Source of the DNA: Nisaea sp.
GTDB taxonomy: Bacteria; Pseudomonadota; Alphaproteobacteria; Thalassobaculales; Thalassobaculaceae
Length of the DNA: 64,000 bases
Assembly (NCBI RefSeq): GCF_034670185.1
Contig: NZ_JAXMNY010000004.1
Location: 372,001 to 436,000, forward strand
Direction of reading: 5' to 3'
Below are positions 42,177-50,381 of this stretch, piece after piece. The notes beneath the pieces are model-generated. The model was given only the letters and a program-made list of their open reading frames with translations. It was not told where the DNA came from and did no database searches. The stretch's first letter is position 1; each line of letters starts with the position of its first letter. The position numbers and the translations under genes are program-made.

Positions 42177-43484
42177 TCAGAGGATAAACTTGCTGAGATC
42201 GGTGTTTTTCGCCAGTTCGCCCACCCGTTCATTCACGTAAGCCGCATCGATTTTCAGCGTCTCGCCGCTCTTGTCGGAGGCGGTGAAGCTGATTTCGTCG
42301 AGCAGCTTTTCCATGACCGTGTGCAGCCGGCGGGCGCCGATATTCTCGACATTCTTGTTGATGTCGACCGTCAGGTCGGCGAGGGCGTCGATGGCGTCGT
42401 CGGTGAAGTCGAGCGTGACTTCCTCGGTTGCCATCAGGGCCGTGTACTGGCGCAGCAGGCTGTTTTCCGGCTCCGTCAGGATACGGCGGAAATCGTCCCG
42501 CTCCAGTGCCCGCAGCTCGACTCGGTTCGGCAGACGGCCCTGCAGTTCAGGAAGCAGGTCCGAGGGTTTCGCCAGATGGAAGGCGCCGCTGGCGATGAAC
42601 AGCACGAAGTCGGTCTTCACCGAGCCGTACTTGGTCGCAACCGTGGTGCCCTCGATCAGTGGCAGCAGGTCGCGCTGCACGCCCTCGCGGCTGACGTCAC
42701 CGCCACGCTCCGCACGGCTGGTGATCTTGTCAATCTCGTCCAGGAAGACGATGCCGTTCTGCTCTGCCGTCTCGATGGCCTGGCGCACGACCTTTTCCTC
42801 GTCGAGCAGCTTGTCCGCCTCTTCCTCGACCAGAACCTTGTAGGATTCCGCCACCGCCATGCGGCGTTTCTTGGTGCGACCGCCGAAGGCCTTGCCGAAC
42901 ATGTCGTTCAGATTGAGCATGCCCATCTGCGCGCCTGGCATGCCGGGGATCTCGAAGGTCGGCATCCCGCCGCCGCCGGAATCTTCGGTCTCGATCTCGA
43001 TTTCTTTTTCGTCGAGCTGGCCCTCGCGCAGCATGATGCGGAATTTCTGCTTGGTGTCCGGGCTCGCGTTTTCGCCGACCAGGGCTTCGACCACCCGGTC
43101 CTCGGCCGCCAGTTCCGCCTTGGCATGCACATCTTTGCGCATTTTCTCTCGGACCTGGCTGATCGCGATCTCCACGAGGTCACGGATGATCTGCTCTACG
43201 TCCCGGCCGACATAACCGACTTCGGTAAATTTGGTCGCCTCGACCTTGATGAACGGCGCTTCCGCGAGTTTGGCGAGGCGCCGGGCGATTTCCGTCTTGC
43301 CGACGCCGGTCGGGCCGATCATCAGGATATTCTTTGGCTGCACTTCCTCGCGGATATCGTCGGCCAGCTGTTGCCGCCGCCAGCGGTTGCGCAGGGCAAT
43401 GGCGACGGCGCGCTTGGCATCGGTCTGGCCGATGATGAAGCGGTCGAGTTCGGAGACAATTTCACGCGGGCTGAAGGAGGTCAT
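42177..43484 (-). CDS. hslU: HslU ATPase subunit of the HslUV protease
   Basis: The 435-residue AAA+ unfoldase has the N-terminal FSPREIVSELDRFIIGQTDAKRAVAIALRNRWRRQQL signature, Walker A MIGPTGVGKTEIARRLA, a pore motif VGYVGRDVEQIIRDL and Walker B NGIVFLDEIDKI. The intermediate I-domain lies between. It ends in DLSKFIL, the C-terminal peptide that activates HslV. ATG 43484 has been preferred over a TTG five codons upstream. It forms an operon with hslV upstream; the spacing is about 55 bases. Confidence 0.97.
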   Translation of the reverse strand: MTSFSPREIVSELDRFIIGQTDAKRAVAIALRNRWRRQQLADDIREEVQPKNILMIGPTGVGKTEIARRLAKLAEAPFIKVEATKFTEVGYVGRDVEQIIRDLVEIAISQVREKMRKDVHAKAELAAEDRVVEALVGENASPDTKQKFRIMLREGQLDEKEIEIETEDSGGGGMPTFEIPGMPGAQMGMLNLNDMFGKAFGGRTKKRRMAVAESYKVLVEEEADKLLDEEKVVRQAIETAEQNGIVFLDEIDKITSRAERGGDVSREGVQRDLLPLIEGTTVATKYGSVKTDFVLFIASGAFHLAKPSDLLPELQGRLPNRVELRALERDDFRRILTEPENSLLRQYTALMATEEVTLDFTDDAIDALADLTVDINKNVENIGARRLHTVMEKLLDEISFTASDKSGETLKIDAAYVNERVGELAKNTDLSKFIL

Positions 43485-43538
43485 GCGTGGTTTTACCAAT
43501 CATCAGGAATGCGAGGGCCGATCCGGAGGTCGGCGGGG

Positions 43539-44102
43539 TCAGTCGGACTCGAGTTTCTCGACGGTGAGATTCTCGTTCGTGTAAATGCAGATATCGGCAG
43601 CGATCTTCATCGCCTTGCGAGCGATCGCCTCGGCTTCCATGCCGTCGATATCCACCAGGGCCCGTGCGGCGGACAGGGCGAACGTGCCGCCGGAGCCGAT
43701 GCCGATCAGACCGTCCTCGGGCTCCAGCACATCGCCGTTCCCGGTCAGCACCAGGGAGACCGACTTGTCGGCCACCGCCATCATCGCTTCGAGCCGGCGC
43801 AGATAACGGTCCGTCCGCCAGTCCTTGGCCAATTCGACGGCGGCGCGGGTCAGCTGGCCCGGATGTTTGTCCAGCTTCTCTTCCAGCCGTTCAAACAGGG
43901 TGAATGCGTCCGCCGTGGCGCCGGCGAACCCGGCAATCACGCTGCCGTCGCCGAGCCTGCGCACTTTGCGGGCCTGCGCCTTCATCACCGTGTTGCCGAA
44001 GCTGACCTGACCATCGCCGGCCACCAGCACCTGGCCGTTCTTGCGCACCGAAAGGATTGTGGTGCCGTGCCACTGGATCGGGTCTGCGGCCTGATTGTTC
44101 AT
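43539..44102 (-). CDS. hslV: HslV peptidase subunit of the HslUV protease
   Basis: The 187-residue threonine peptidase has a short propeptide and the mature N-terminal Thr in WHGTTILSVRKNGQVLVAGDGQVS (Thr about residue 14), with GFAGATADAFTLFERLE and IGSGGTFALSAARALVD following. It forms a double hexamer capped by HslU. ATG 44102 begins MNNQAADPIQWHGTT, the usual length in the class; the frame remains open far upstream over hisB but that part is antisense. A heat-shock promoter candidate lies 30-57 bases upstream. Confidence 0.97.
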   Translation of the reverse strand: MNNQAADPIQWHGTTILSVRKNGQVLVAGDGQVSFGNTVMKAQARKVRRLGDGSVIAGFAGATADAFTLFERLEEKLDKHPGQLTRAAVELAKDWRTDRYLRRLEAMMAVADKSVSLVLTGNGDVLEPEDGLIGIGSGGTFALSAARALVDIDGMEAEAIARKAMKIAADICIYTNENLTVEKLESD

Positions 44103-44130
44103 GAGAACTCCATGGATAACGTGCCCGTCC

Positions 44131-44159
44131 AATTTGGGCATCGGACGGATAACGTCAAG
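44131..44159 (-). promoter_or_regulatory. Candidate sigma32 (heat-shock) promoter of hslVU
   Basis: On the minus strand, CTTGAC (44154-44159) and GCCCAAATT (44131-44139) are separated by 14 bases, close to the sigma32 pattern CTTGAA-N13/14-CCCCATNT. It lies 29 bases from the hslV ATG. hslVU is a classical RpoH-dependent operon, which supports the call. Confidence 0.45.
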
Positions 44160-44270
44160 AGAACGCTTTTGACAAGGGTGGAAGCATAGAGAGAACTTGC
44201 GGTCCGGTGATTGGCATTTCGCCGTACTTCCTGCTACATAGCCGCCGTATATTGCTTGGGAGCAGAACCC

Positions 44271-44879
44271 ATGTCGGACAACCGCAGCGCGACCGTCAAG
44301 CGCGTGACCAATGAAACCAGCATTTCCGTCGAGCTTTCGCTGGACGGAACCGGGAAGTATGACGTCGAGACCGGGATCGGTTTCCTCGACCATATGCTGG
44401 AACAACTGTCCCGACATTCCCTGATGGACCTCAAGGTCCGGGCCGAGGGTGATCTGCATATCGATGCCCACCACACGACCGAGGATTGCGGCTGGGCCAT
44501 CGGCGATGCGCTGACGAAGGCGCTGAAGGACCGGAAGGGCATCAATCGCTATGGTTCGTCCTATCTGCCGATGGACGAGGCGCTGAGCCGTGTTGCGCTC
44601 GATTGCTCGAACCGCCCGTTTCTGGTCTGGCGGGCAACCATGCCGGCGCAGAAGCTGGGAGACATGGACACGGAGTTGTTCCGTGAGTTTTTCCAGGCCT
44701 TCAGCCAGGCGGCCGGACTGACCCTGCATATCGAAAATCTCTATGGTGACAACACGCACCATATCGTCGAGTCCATCTTCAAGGGTGTCGGCCGGGCGTT
44801 GCGTGTAGCCATTGAAATCGATCCGCGCCGCGCCGATGCCGTGCCCTCGACCAAGGGCACCCTCGGTGGGAGCTTGTGA
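44271..44879 (+). CDS. hisB: Imidazoleglycerol-phosphate dehydratase HisB
   Basis: The 202-residue enzyme performs step 6 of histidine synthesis. GIGFLDHMLEQLSRHSLMDL, DAHHTTEDCGWAIGDAL and the C-terminal GDNTHHIVESIFKGVGRALR are the His-rich manganese-binding signatures. It is a monofunctional HisB, with no fused phosphatase domain. ATG 44271 follows a GGGAG sequence. It starts the his cluster, divergent from hslV; a perfect -35 TTGACA lies at 44169, but the matching -10 is poor. Confidence 0.97.
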   Translation: MSDNRSATVKRVTNETSISVELSLDGTGKYDVETGIGFLDHMLEQLSRHSLMDLKVRAEGDLHIDAHHTTEDCGWAIGDALTKALKDRKGINRYGSSYLPMDEALSRVALDCSNRPFLVWRATMPAQKLGDMDTELFREFFQAFSQAAGLTLHIENLYGDNTHHIVESIFKGVGRALRVAIEIDPRRADAVPSTKGTLGGSL

Positions 44880-45553
44880 CCGCCTCTGGCGGCCGGACCA
44901 CAGTCGCAGTTGTTGATTACGGGTCCGGCAACCTCCGTTCGGTGGCGAAAGCCTTCGAGCGGGTGGCGTCCGAGCATGGAAAAGGTACCGAGATCGTCGT
45001 GACGTCCGATCCGGCTGTGGTGCGCAAGGCAGGGCGGATCGTACTGCCGGGCGTTGGTGCCTTCGCCGATTGCCGAAGTGGTCTCTATGGTTTGCCCGGC
45101 ATGGTCGAGGCACTGTCGGATGCGGTACTTGGGAACGGCACGCCGTTTCTCGGCATCTGCGTCGGCATGCAGCTCATGGCGGAGCGCGGGCTGGAGCACG
45201 TGACCTCGGAAGGGCTCGGCTGGATCGGCGGCGAGGTTCGCCTGATCGAACCTGCGCCGGCGCCGGACGGGCTTGCCCTCAAGGTCCCGCACATGGGTTG
45301 GAACCAGCTCAATTTCGTCCAGAGCGGGCATCCGTTGCTGAAAGACATCGAAGAAGGTGCCTTCGTTTACTATGTGCATTCGTATCTGTTCGATGTTGCG
45401 GACCGGTCCGACCTGATCGCGGTGAGTGATTACGGCGGCGAGATCGCGGCGCTCGTCGGGCGCGAAAACTATTTCGGGACCCAGTTTCACCCGGAGAAGA
45501 GTCAGGCCAACGGCCTTGCTTTCATCCGGAACTTTCTCGACTGGGCTCCATGA
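44876..45553 (+). CDS. hisH: Imidazole glycerol phosphate synthase subunit HisH
   Basis: The 225-residue class I glutamine amidotransferase provides ammonia to HisF. VVDYGSGNLRSVAKAFE, PGVGAFADCRSGL, the catalytic Cys in GICVGMQLM and the His/Glu pair in QFHPEKSQ are all present. The start is GTG 44876, overlapping the hisB stop by four bases. HisF is encoded about 1.3 kb downstream, separated by a GNAT gene and hisA. Confidence 0.97.
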   Translation: MTASGGRTTVAVVDYGSGNLRSVAKAFERVASEHGKGTEIVVTSDPAVVRKAGRIVLPGVGAFADCRSGLYGLPGMVEALSDAVLGNGTPFLGICVGMQLMAERGLEHVTSEGLGWIGGEVRLIEPAPAPDGLALKVPHMGWNQLNFVQSGHPLLKDIEEGAFVYYVHSYLFDVADRSDLIAVSDYGGEIAALVGRENYFGTQFHPEKSQANGLAFIRNFLDWAP

Positions 45554-46119
45554 GGGAGGGCGGCATGGACGACAGCGGCTCTGAAACACAGCTTCCGGCA
45601 GCCCCCACGGTCGAGATGCTGAACGAATTCGGCCCGGGCGATTTGCAGGATCTGTCTGATGCGGCCGAGGCTGCGATCATTGACGGTGGCGGTTTCGGCT
45701 GGATCTCGCCGCCGCCGCGGGAAACGCTGGAAGCGTTCTGGCGCGGGGTTCTGTTGATTCCCGAGCGTGATCTCTTTGTTGGCCGGATTGACGGTGTGAT
45801 TGCCGGGTCCTGTCAGATCCAGAAACCGGCACGGAACAATGAGGCGCAGCGCCATACCTGTAGCCTGACCACTACCTTTGTCGCGCCCTGGGGTCGGGGG
45901 CATGGCCTGTCCCGGGACCTGGTCGAGATCGCGGAAAATCATGCACGGGACGAGGGCTTCAAGGTGCTGACGCTGGATGTGCGTGAAACCCAGCATGCGG
46001 CGATCCGGCTTTATGAACGGCTTGGCTATGTCCGTTTCGGCAGCCTGCCGCATTATGCCTATGTGCGGGACGGGTTCGTCTCCGGGCACTTCTATTACAA
46101 GGAATTGGACGCGGCATGA
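45550..46119 (+). CDS. GNAT family N-acetyltransferase inside the his operon
   Basis: The 189-residue protein has a GNAT core: a strand RDLFVGRIDGVIAGSCQIQKP, the acetyl-CoA loop TTFVAPWGRGHGLSRDLVEIAE, and the C-terminal LDVRETQHAAIRLYERLGYVRFG, which is diagnostic of motif B. The acceptor is unknown. It overlaps both hisH (ATGA) and hisA (ATGA), so it is translated as part of the his operon. Other alphaproteobacteria often have a short unknown gene here. A histidine-biosynthesis role is not established. The N-terminal ~25 residues look disordered. Confidence 0.85.
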   Translation: MREGGMDDSGSETQLPAAPTVEMLNEFGPGDLQDLSDAAEAAIIDGGGFGWISPPPRETLEAFWRGVLLIPERDLFVGRIDGVIAGSCQIQKPARNNEAQRHTCSLTTTFVAPWGRGHGLSRDLVEIAENHARDEGFKVLTLDVRETQHAAIRLYERLGYVRFGSLPHYAYVRDGFVSGHFYYKELDAA

Positions 46120-46859
46120 TCCTGTTTCCCGCCATCGATCTGAAAGGCGGCCAGTGTGTGCGGCTGCTCAAGGGCGAAATGGATACGGCGACGGTCTTCA
46201 ATGACGACCCGGGCGCCCAGGCGCGGCTGTTTCAGGATGCCGGGTGTGGCTGGGTTCATGTGGTCGATCTGGACGGCGCCTTTGCCGGAGAGACCCGGAA
46301 CGGCGAAGCCGTCGACCGCATTCTCGCGGCCGTCGATGTGCCGGTGCAGCTCGGTGGCGGTATCCGCGACATGGCGGCAATCGATGCCTGGCTCGAAAAA
46401 GGCGTCGCCCGTGTCATTCTCGGCACCGTGGCCCTGCGCGACCCGGAGCTTGTGAAAGCAGCCTGTGCGCGCCATCCGGGCCGCATTGCGGTCGGCATCG
46501 ATGCCCGCGACGGCATGGTCGCGGTCGAGGGCTGGGCCGAAACCTCGACCCTGTCGGCCGTCGATCTTGCCCGCCGTTTCGAAGGCTGCGGTGTTGCCGC
46601 GATCATTTTCACCGACATCGATCGGGACGGCGCGCTCGGCGGCGTCAACGTGGCGGCGACAGCCGCTTTGGCAAACGCGATCTCGACGCCGGTGATTGCC
46701 AGCGGCGGCGTCGCCTCGCTGGAGGATCTGGCGGCACTGAAGGCTGCCGGTGCGCCGGGTATCGCTGGTGCGATTTCAGGCCGGGCGCTCTACGATGGCC
46801 GGATCGATCTGGCTGAAGCGGTCGCTCTATTGGCCGCGCCCGACGTGGAGGCCGTCTGA
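46116..46859 (+). CDS. hisA: ProFAR isomerase HisA
   Basis: The 247-residue TIM-barrel isomerase acts on ProFAR to give PRFAR. Catalytic Asp8 is in FPAIDLKGGQCVRLLKG, the second Asp in VGIDARDGMVAVEGW (about residue 128), and the phosphate-binding VQLGGGIRD and IASGGVASLEDL are as expected. It overlaps the GNAT gene by four bases and hisF by one base. Confidence 0.97.
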   Translation: MILFPAIDLKGGQCVRLLKGEMDTATVFNDDPGAQARLFQDAGCGWVHVVDLDGAFAGETRNGEAVDRILAAVDVPVQLGGGIRDMAAIDAWLEKGVARVILGTVALRDPELVKAACARHPGRIAVGIDARDGMVAVEGWAETSTLSAVDLARRFEGCGVAAIIFTDIDRDGALGGVNVAATAALANAISTPVIASGGVASLEDLAALKAAGAPGIAGAISGRALYDGRIDLAEAVALLAAPDVEAV

Positions 46860-47620
46860 TGCTGACAGCGCGCGTTATCCCCTGTCTCGACGTCAAGGAC
46901 GGCCGTGTCGTCAAGGGCGTCAACTTCCTCGATCTGGTTGATGCCGGCGATCCGGTGGAGCAGGCCAAGATCTATGACCGCGAAGGCGCGGATGAGCTCT
47001 GCTTCCTCGATATCACCGCCAGTCACGAGGAACGGGACACCTTGTTCGATGTTGTCGGCCGGACGGCGGAACAATGCTTTATGCCGCTGACTGTCGGCGG
47101 CGGCGTTCGGACGCTTGAGGATATTCGCAAACTGCTGCTGGCCGGGGCCGACAAGGTGTCGATCAATACGGCGGCGGTGAAAGACCCTGATTTCGTGCGG
47201 CGCGCGGCGGAGAAATTCGGCAGCCAGTGCATCGTTGTGGCGGTGGATGCGAAAAGCGTCGGGCCGGACAAGTACGAGATCTTTACCCATGGCGGGCGCG
47301 AGGCGACCGGTATTGACGCCGTGGCCTGGTCCCAACGCATGACCGAGTACGGTGCGGGCGAAATCCTGCTGACATCGATGGATCGGGACGGCACCAAACA
47401 GGGCTTCAACCTGCCACTGACACGGGCAATTTCAGATGCGGTGAGCATCCCGGTGATTGCCAGCGGCGGCGTTGGCACGCTGGAGCATTTCGCAGAAGGT
47501 ATTCTCGAAGGCCATGCCTCGGCGGTTCTGGCCGCCTCCGTGTTCCATTTCGGTACTTTCCGCATCGCTGAAGCTAAAGCGGCGATGGCGAAGGCCGGTA
47601 TCCCCGTGAGGCCGCAATGA
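46859..47620 (+). CDS. hisF: Imidazole glycerol phosphate synthase subunit HisF
   Basis: The 253-residue cyclase is a TIM barrel paralogous to HisA. The N-terminal RVIPCLDVKDGRVVKGVNF carries catalytic Asp11, and VVAVDAKSV carries Asp130; PLTVGGGVRTLEDIRKLLLAGADKVSINTAAV and IASGGVGTLEHF bind the phosphates. It receives ammonia from HisH. It is overlapped by hisE by four bases at its stop. Confidence 0.98.
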   Translation: MLTARVIPCLDVKDGRVVKGVNFLDLVDAGDPVEQAKIYDREGADELCFLDITASHEERDTLFDVVGRTAEQCFMPLTVGGGVRTLEDIRKLLLAGADKVSINTAAVKDPDFVRRAAEKFGSQCIVVAVDAKSVGPDKYEIFTHGGREATGIDAVAWSQRMTEYGAGEILLTSMDRDGTKQGFNLPLTRAISDAVSIPVIASGGVGTLEHFAEGILEGHASAVLAASVFHFGTFRIAEAKAAMAKAGIPVRPQ

Positions 47621-47937
47621 GCGAGCATATTCTGGACAGGCTCCACGCGGTCATCGACTCCCGCAAGGGCGCCGACCCGGATAGCTCCTACACTGCGAAG
47701 CTGTTCGACAAGGGTCCGAAAAAGATCGGTCAGAAGGTCGGCGAGGAAGCCGTCGAGGCTGTGATCGAGGGCGTTGCCGGGGACCGTGACGGGCTGACAT
47801 CGGAGAGCGCCGACCTGCTTTACCATCTGCTCGTGCTTTGGAGCGCGACCGGGGTGAAGCCGGAGGATGTCTGGTCCGAACTGGCGCGCCGCGAAGGTCT
47901 GTCGGGGATCGAGGAAAAGGCAAACCGCTCCGAGTGA
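47617..47937 (+). CDS. hisE: Phosphoribosyl-ATP pyrophosphatase HisE
   Basis: The 106-residue MazG-like enzyme catalyses the second step of histidine synthesis. SSYTAKLFDKGPKKIGQKVGEEAVEAVIEG and SADLLYHLLVLW contain the Glu/Asp magnesium ligands. It is monofunctional, not fused to HisI. It is the last recognisable his gene here; hisG, hisD, hisC and hisI must lie elsewhere. A HIT-family gene follows after 31 bases. Confidence 0.96.
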   Translation: MSEHILDRLHAVIDSRKGADPDSSYTAKLFDKGPKKIGQKVGEEAVEAVIEGVAGDRDGLTSESADLLYHLLVLWSATGVKPEDVWSELARREGLSGIEEKANRSE

Positions 47938-47968
47938 GCGCCAGCCGATTGGGAGTGGGGGAAGTTCT

Positions 47969-48334
47969 ATGTCCTATGATGAGCAGAATATATTCGCCAG
48001 GATCCTGCGCGGCGAAATTCCGAACAAGACTGTCTATGAAGACGATCATGTTCTCGCCTTCGAGGATATCCAGCCCCAGGCGCCGGTCCATGTCCTGGTA
48101 ATCCCGAAGGGCCCCTACAAGACAATGAACGAATTCTCGGAGCAGGCGAGCGACGCTGAGATCGTTGCCTGGGTCCGGGCTATCGGCAAGGTGGCGAAGA
48201 TCATGGAAGCCCGCGAGGATGGATATCGTCTGATCGTCAACACGGGTGAGAATGGTGTGCAGGAAGTCCCGCATCTCCACATCCACCTGCTTGGCGGCCG
48301 CCGTCTTGGCCGGATGCTGCAGAAGCAGGATTGA
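47969..48334 (+). CDS. HIT family (HinT-like) protein
   Basis: The 121-residue protein has the histidine triad HLHIHLLGG near the C-terminus, plus NIFARILRGEIPNKTVYEDDHVLAFEDIQPQAPVHVLVIPK, the N-terminal HIT signature, and EDGYRLIVNTGENGVQEV. HinT-like enzymes hydrolyse aminoacyl or lysyl adenylates and nucleotide phosphoramidates. GGGGGAAG precedes the ATG at 47969; the frame extends to 47867. The hisE-HIT neighbourhood is common in alphaproteobacteria. It converges on a DUF427 gene. Confidence 0.95.
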   Translation: MSYDEQNIFARILRGEIPNKTVYEDDHVLAFEDIQPQAPVHVLVIPKGPYKTMNEFSEQASDAEIVAWVRAIGKVAKIMEAREDGYRLIVNTGENGVQEVPHLHIHLLGGRRLGRMLQKQD

Positions 48335-48343
48335 AGCAGGGGG

Positions 48344-48742
48344 TTATTGCCCCTCCACGATCCGCATGTTGTCGCCCCAGAATGAATAGAGCCCGTTCAG
48401 CACCGCGGCAAAGTCCAGGCTGCGATATGCCCAGGCGATTTCCTGCCCTTCCAGTGAAAAATAGTCCGCATCGCCTTTCAGGGGGCAATGCGTGACCTTG
48501 TCCTGCCGGGTGAGTGGCACGGTCAGGGACTGCTCCGGCAGATAGAGCCGCGGCTCGTAGGCCCGGCGCCCGATCTCGATCACACGCACCGCATCCATAC
48601 TGTCCGCGACGAGACGGTCGCCGAAAAAGATACGAACCCTGCGCCCGGCGGGCTGCACCACCATGAAATGATGCGGATTGGCGGGATTGCGGATCGCTCC
48701 CTCGACCGGGGCGACGTTGTCGGGCAAATCATTCTCTGCCAC
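48344..48742 (-). CDS. DUF427 domain protein (second copy)
   Basis: The 132-residue protein contains the DUF427 pattern: VRIFFGDRLVADSMDAVRVIEIGRRAYEPRLYLPEQSL, then TRQDKVTHCPLKGDADYFSL (the CPxKG variant of CPWRG) and EIAWAYRSLDFAAVLNGLYSFW. Its function is unknown. It is longer than the copy at 2962 and has an N-terminal tail, so the two are diverged paralogues and not a recent duplication. It converges on the HIT gene with a nine-base gap. Confidence 0.85.
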   Translation of the reverse strand: MAENDLPDNVAPVEGAIRNPANPHHFMVVQPAGRRVRIFFGDRLVADSMDAVRVIEIGRRAYEPRLYLPEQSLTVPLTRQDKVTHCPLKGDADYFSLEGQEIAWAYRSLDFAAVLNGLYSFWGDNMRIVEGQ

Positions 48743-49042
48743 AGATATTCTCCCTTGATGACCAAGACTGAAGAACTTGGGTGCGGCGATCCAATCTGCA
48801 AGGACACGGATGCGCGAACCGGCGCCCGATTGAGTGGCAAATAAGTCTTTAGGTAGGGGTGATTTAAGGATTAGCTTTTAATCCACACCATAGAGTGTTG
48901 ATTTTATTGATTGATATGCGCCTTTGGATTGATTAAAGTAAAACTCTAAATAGGAACCAATATATAGACAAAACAGTATCCATTTTTTCTATATGTTGTT
49001 GTCTGTTTACCAGACGCTCGAATACTGGCCTGGAATTGCACA
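48743..49042. other. AT-rich intergenic region before the pentapeptide-repeat gene
   Basis: About 300 bases with no gene. The last ~200 bases are much more AT-rich than the rest of the window, with runs such as TATATAG and ATTTTTTCTATATG. It probably holds promoters for both divergent genes. I see no RNA gene, terminator or repeat. Confidence 0.5.
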
Positions 49043-50305
49043 ATGGTTCTCGATGAACTTCAGCAAGAACTCGACAAAACTGTCTCGAAACACGAGGCGT
49101 TTTTGCGGCGCTATCCAGGCGGTGAAATCGCCGATCTGAGGCAGCGCGACCTGCGTGGTGTTCGTTTGCCGGGTGCGGATTTGCGTCAGGCCTTGCTCGC
49201 GGGCGCCAACCTGCAGAACAGTATCTTTGCCGGCGCCAATCTTTCGGATGCCCAGATGCTGACGGCGCGTCTCAGCAATTCCGACCTGTCGGGCAGCCGC
49301 CTTGTCGGTGCTAATTTGCGGGGGGCCTCTCTCGCCGGCGCGAAGCTGATGGCGGCGGACATGACCAATGCCGATCTGCGGCCAATGAAGCTCCGCGACG
49401 TGCATCATGCGATCGAGCAGGTGGCAGACCTGCAGAACAGCGATATGTCCGAAGCGAAGCTGATCCATACCGACCTCACCAATGCCAATCTTTCCGGCGC
49501 CGTCGCGGTCAACGCGAATTTCTCCGCCGCAAAGCTGGTCGGGGCCAATCTCCACCATGCCGATCTCAGCCGGACGATCTTCAAGGATGCGGTGCTGCAG
49601 AACGCTAATCTTCAGGGCGCTAACCTGACCCAGGCGCAGCTGCGCAACAGTGACCTTTCCGGCGCGGACCTGCGCTCCTGCAATTTTGACGGCGCGGATC
49701 TGACCGATGCGGACCTGACCGATTGCCGGATTGCCACCGGTATGGAGAATTTGCCGGAGGATATCCGGCACCGGCTCATCGAGCACTTTCACTGGGTTTC
49801 CTCCGGCGGGACCAAAGGCACGCGCGGGGATTTTCGGGATACGGATCTTTCCGGTATGGATTTGAGCGGGACCGAACTCAGCGCGGCGGAAATGTCCCGG
49901 GTTAAACTGAACGGCACGAAGCTGAAGGGCGCGTCCCTTCGGCTCGCCAACCTGCAGAACGCCAACCTGACCCAGGCGGACCTGACCCGCGTCGACTTGC
50001 GCGGGACCAATCTGAAAGATGCGGACCTGAGCGGCGTGACCCTGGTTTCCGCCCGCCTGTCCCGGATTTCGATCCTGAAACCGGGTACGCTTGAGGTGTT
50101 GCGGGAATGGCCGACGGATCTGCGTGGCGCCAAACTGGTCGGTGCGGACTTGCAGCGCGCCGATTTCGCCGGCGCCCTTGTTGAAGATACCTGCTTCGAT
50201 CATGCGGACGTGACCCATGCCAGCTTTACCGAAGTGGCGGTGCGGTCCTGTTCCTTCCTTGATGTGCGTGGTGGTGACCCCGCCATGCTGGAAGAAAACT
50301 CCTAG
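49043..50305 (+). CDS. Pentapeptide-repeat protein
   Basis: The 420-residue protein contains two blocks of A(D/N)LXX repeats: residues about 35-230 (for example LRGVRLPGADLRQALLAGANL) and about 265-400. They are separated by a non-repeat linker around residues 235-262 (MENLPEDIRHRLIEHFHWVSSGG). Such right-handed quadrilateral helices mimic nucleic acid or act as scaffolds; Qnr-type members protect DNA gyrase, but most have no known role. The N-terminal ~30 residues are helical (VLDELQQELDKTVSKHEAFLRR). No signal peptide or membrane helix is seen. The upstream DNA is unusually AT-rich. Confidence 0.9.
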   Translation: MVLDELQQELDKTVSKHEAFLRRYPGGEIADLRQRDLRGVRLPGADLRQALLAGANLQNSIFAGANLSDAQMLTARLSNSDLSGSRLVGANLRGASLAGAKLMAADMTNADLRPMKLRDVHHAIEQVADLQNSDMSEAKLIHTDLTNANLSGAVAVNANFSAAKLVGANLHHADLSRTIFKDAVLQNANLQGANLTQAQLRNSDLSGADLRSCNFDGADLTDADLTDCRIATGMENLPEDIRHRLIEHFHWVSSGGTKGTRGDFRDTDLSGMDLSGTELSAAEMSRVKLNGTKLKGASLRLANLQNANLTQADLTRVDLRGTNLKDADLSGVTLVSARLSRISILKPGTLEVLREWPTDLRGAKLVGADLQRADFAGALVEDTCFDHADVTHASFTEVAVRSCSFLDVRGGDPAMLEENS

Positions 50306-50381
50306 GCCACATTTGCGGTTCTCCTGAAAACAGGCCAGATCGGCTCATAACCAACCGGGAGATATTCTTGGTGGAGCGGTT

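Noticed and set aside
42015..44189. 724-codon plus-strand open frame
   Set aside because: It is antisense to hslU and hslV over its whole length, has no recognisable domain, and arises from codon-position GC bias.
43539..45113. 524-codon minus-strand frame extending hslV upstream
   Set aside because: Only the last 187 codons are HslV; the rest is antisense to hisB and hisH. The HslV start at 44102 is clear.
48860..48885. TTAA repeats resembling a CtrA site upstream of the pentapeptide gene
   Set aside because: The spacing between the TTAA half-sites is ten bases, not the seven required for CtrA.
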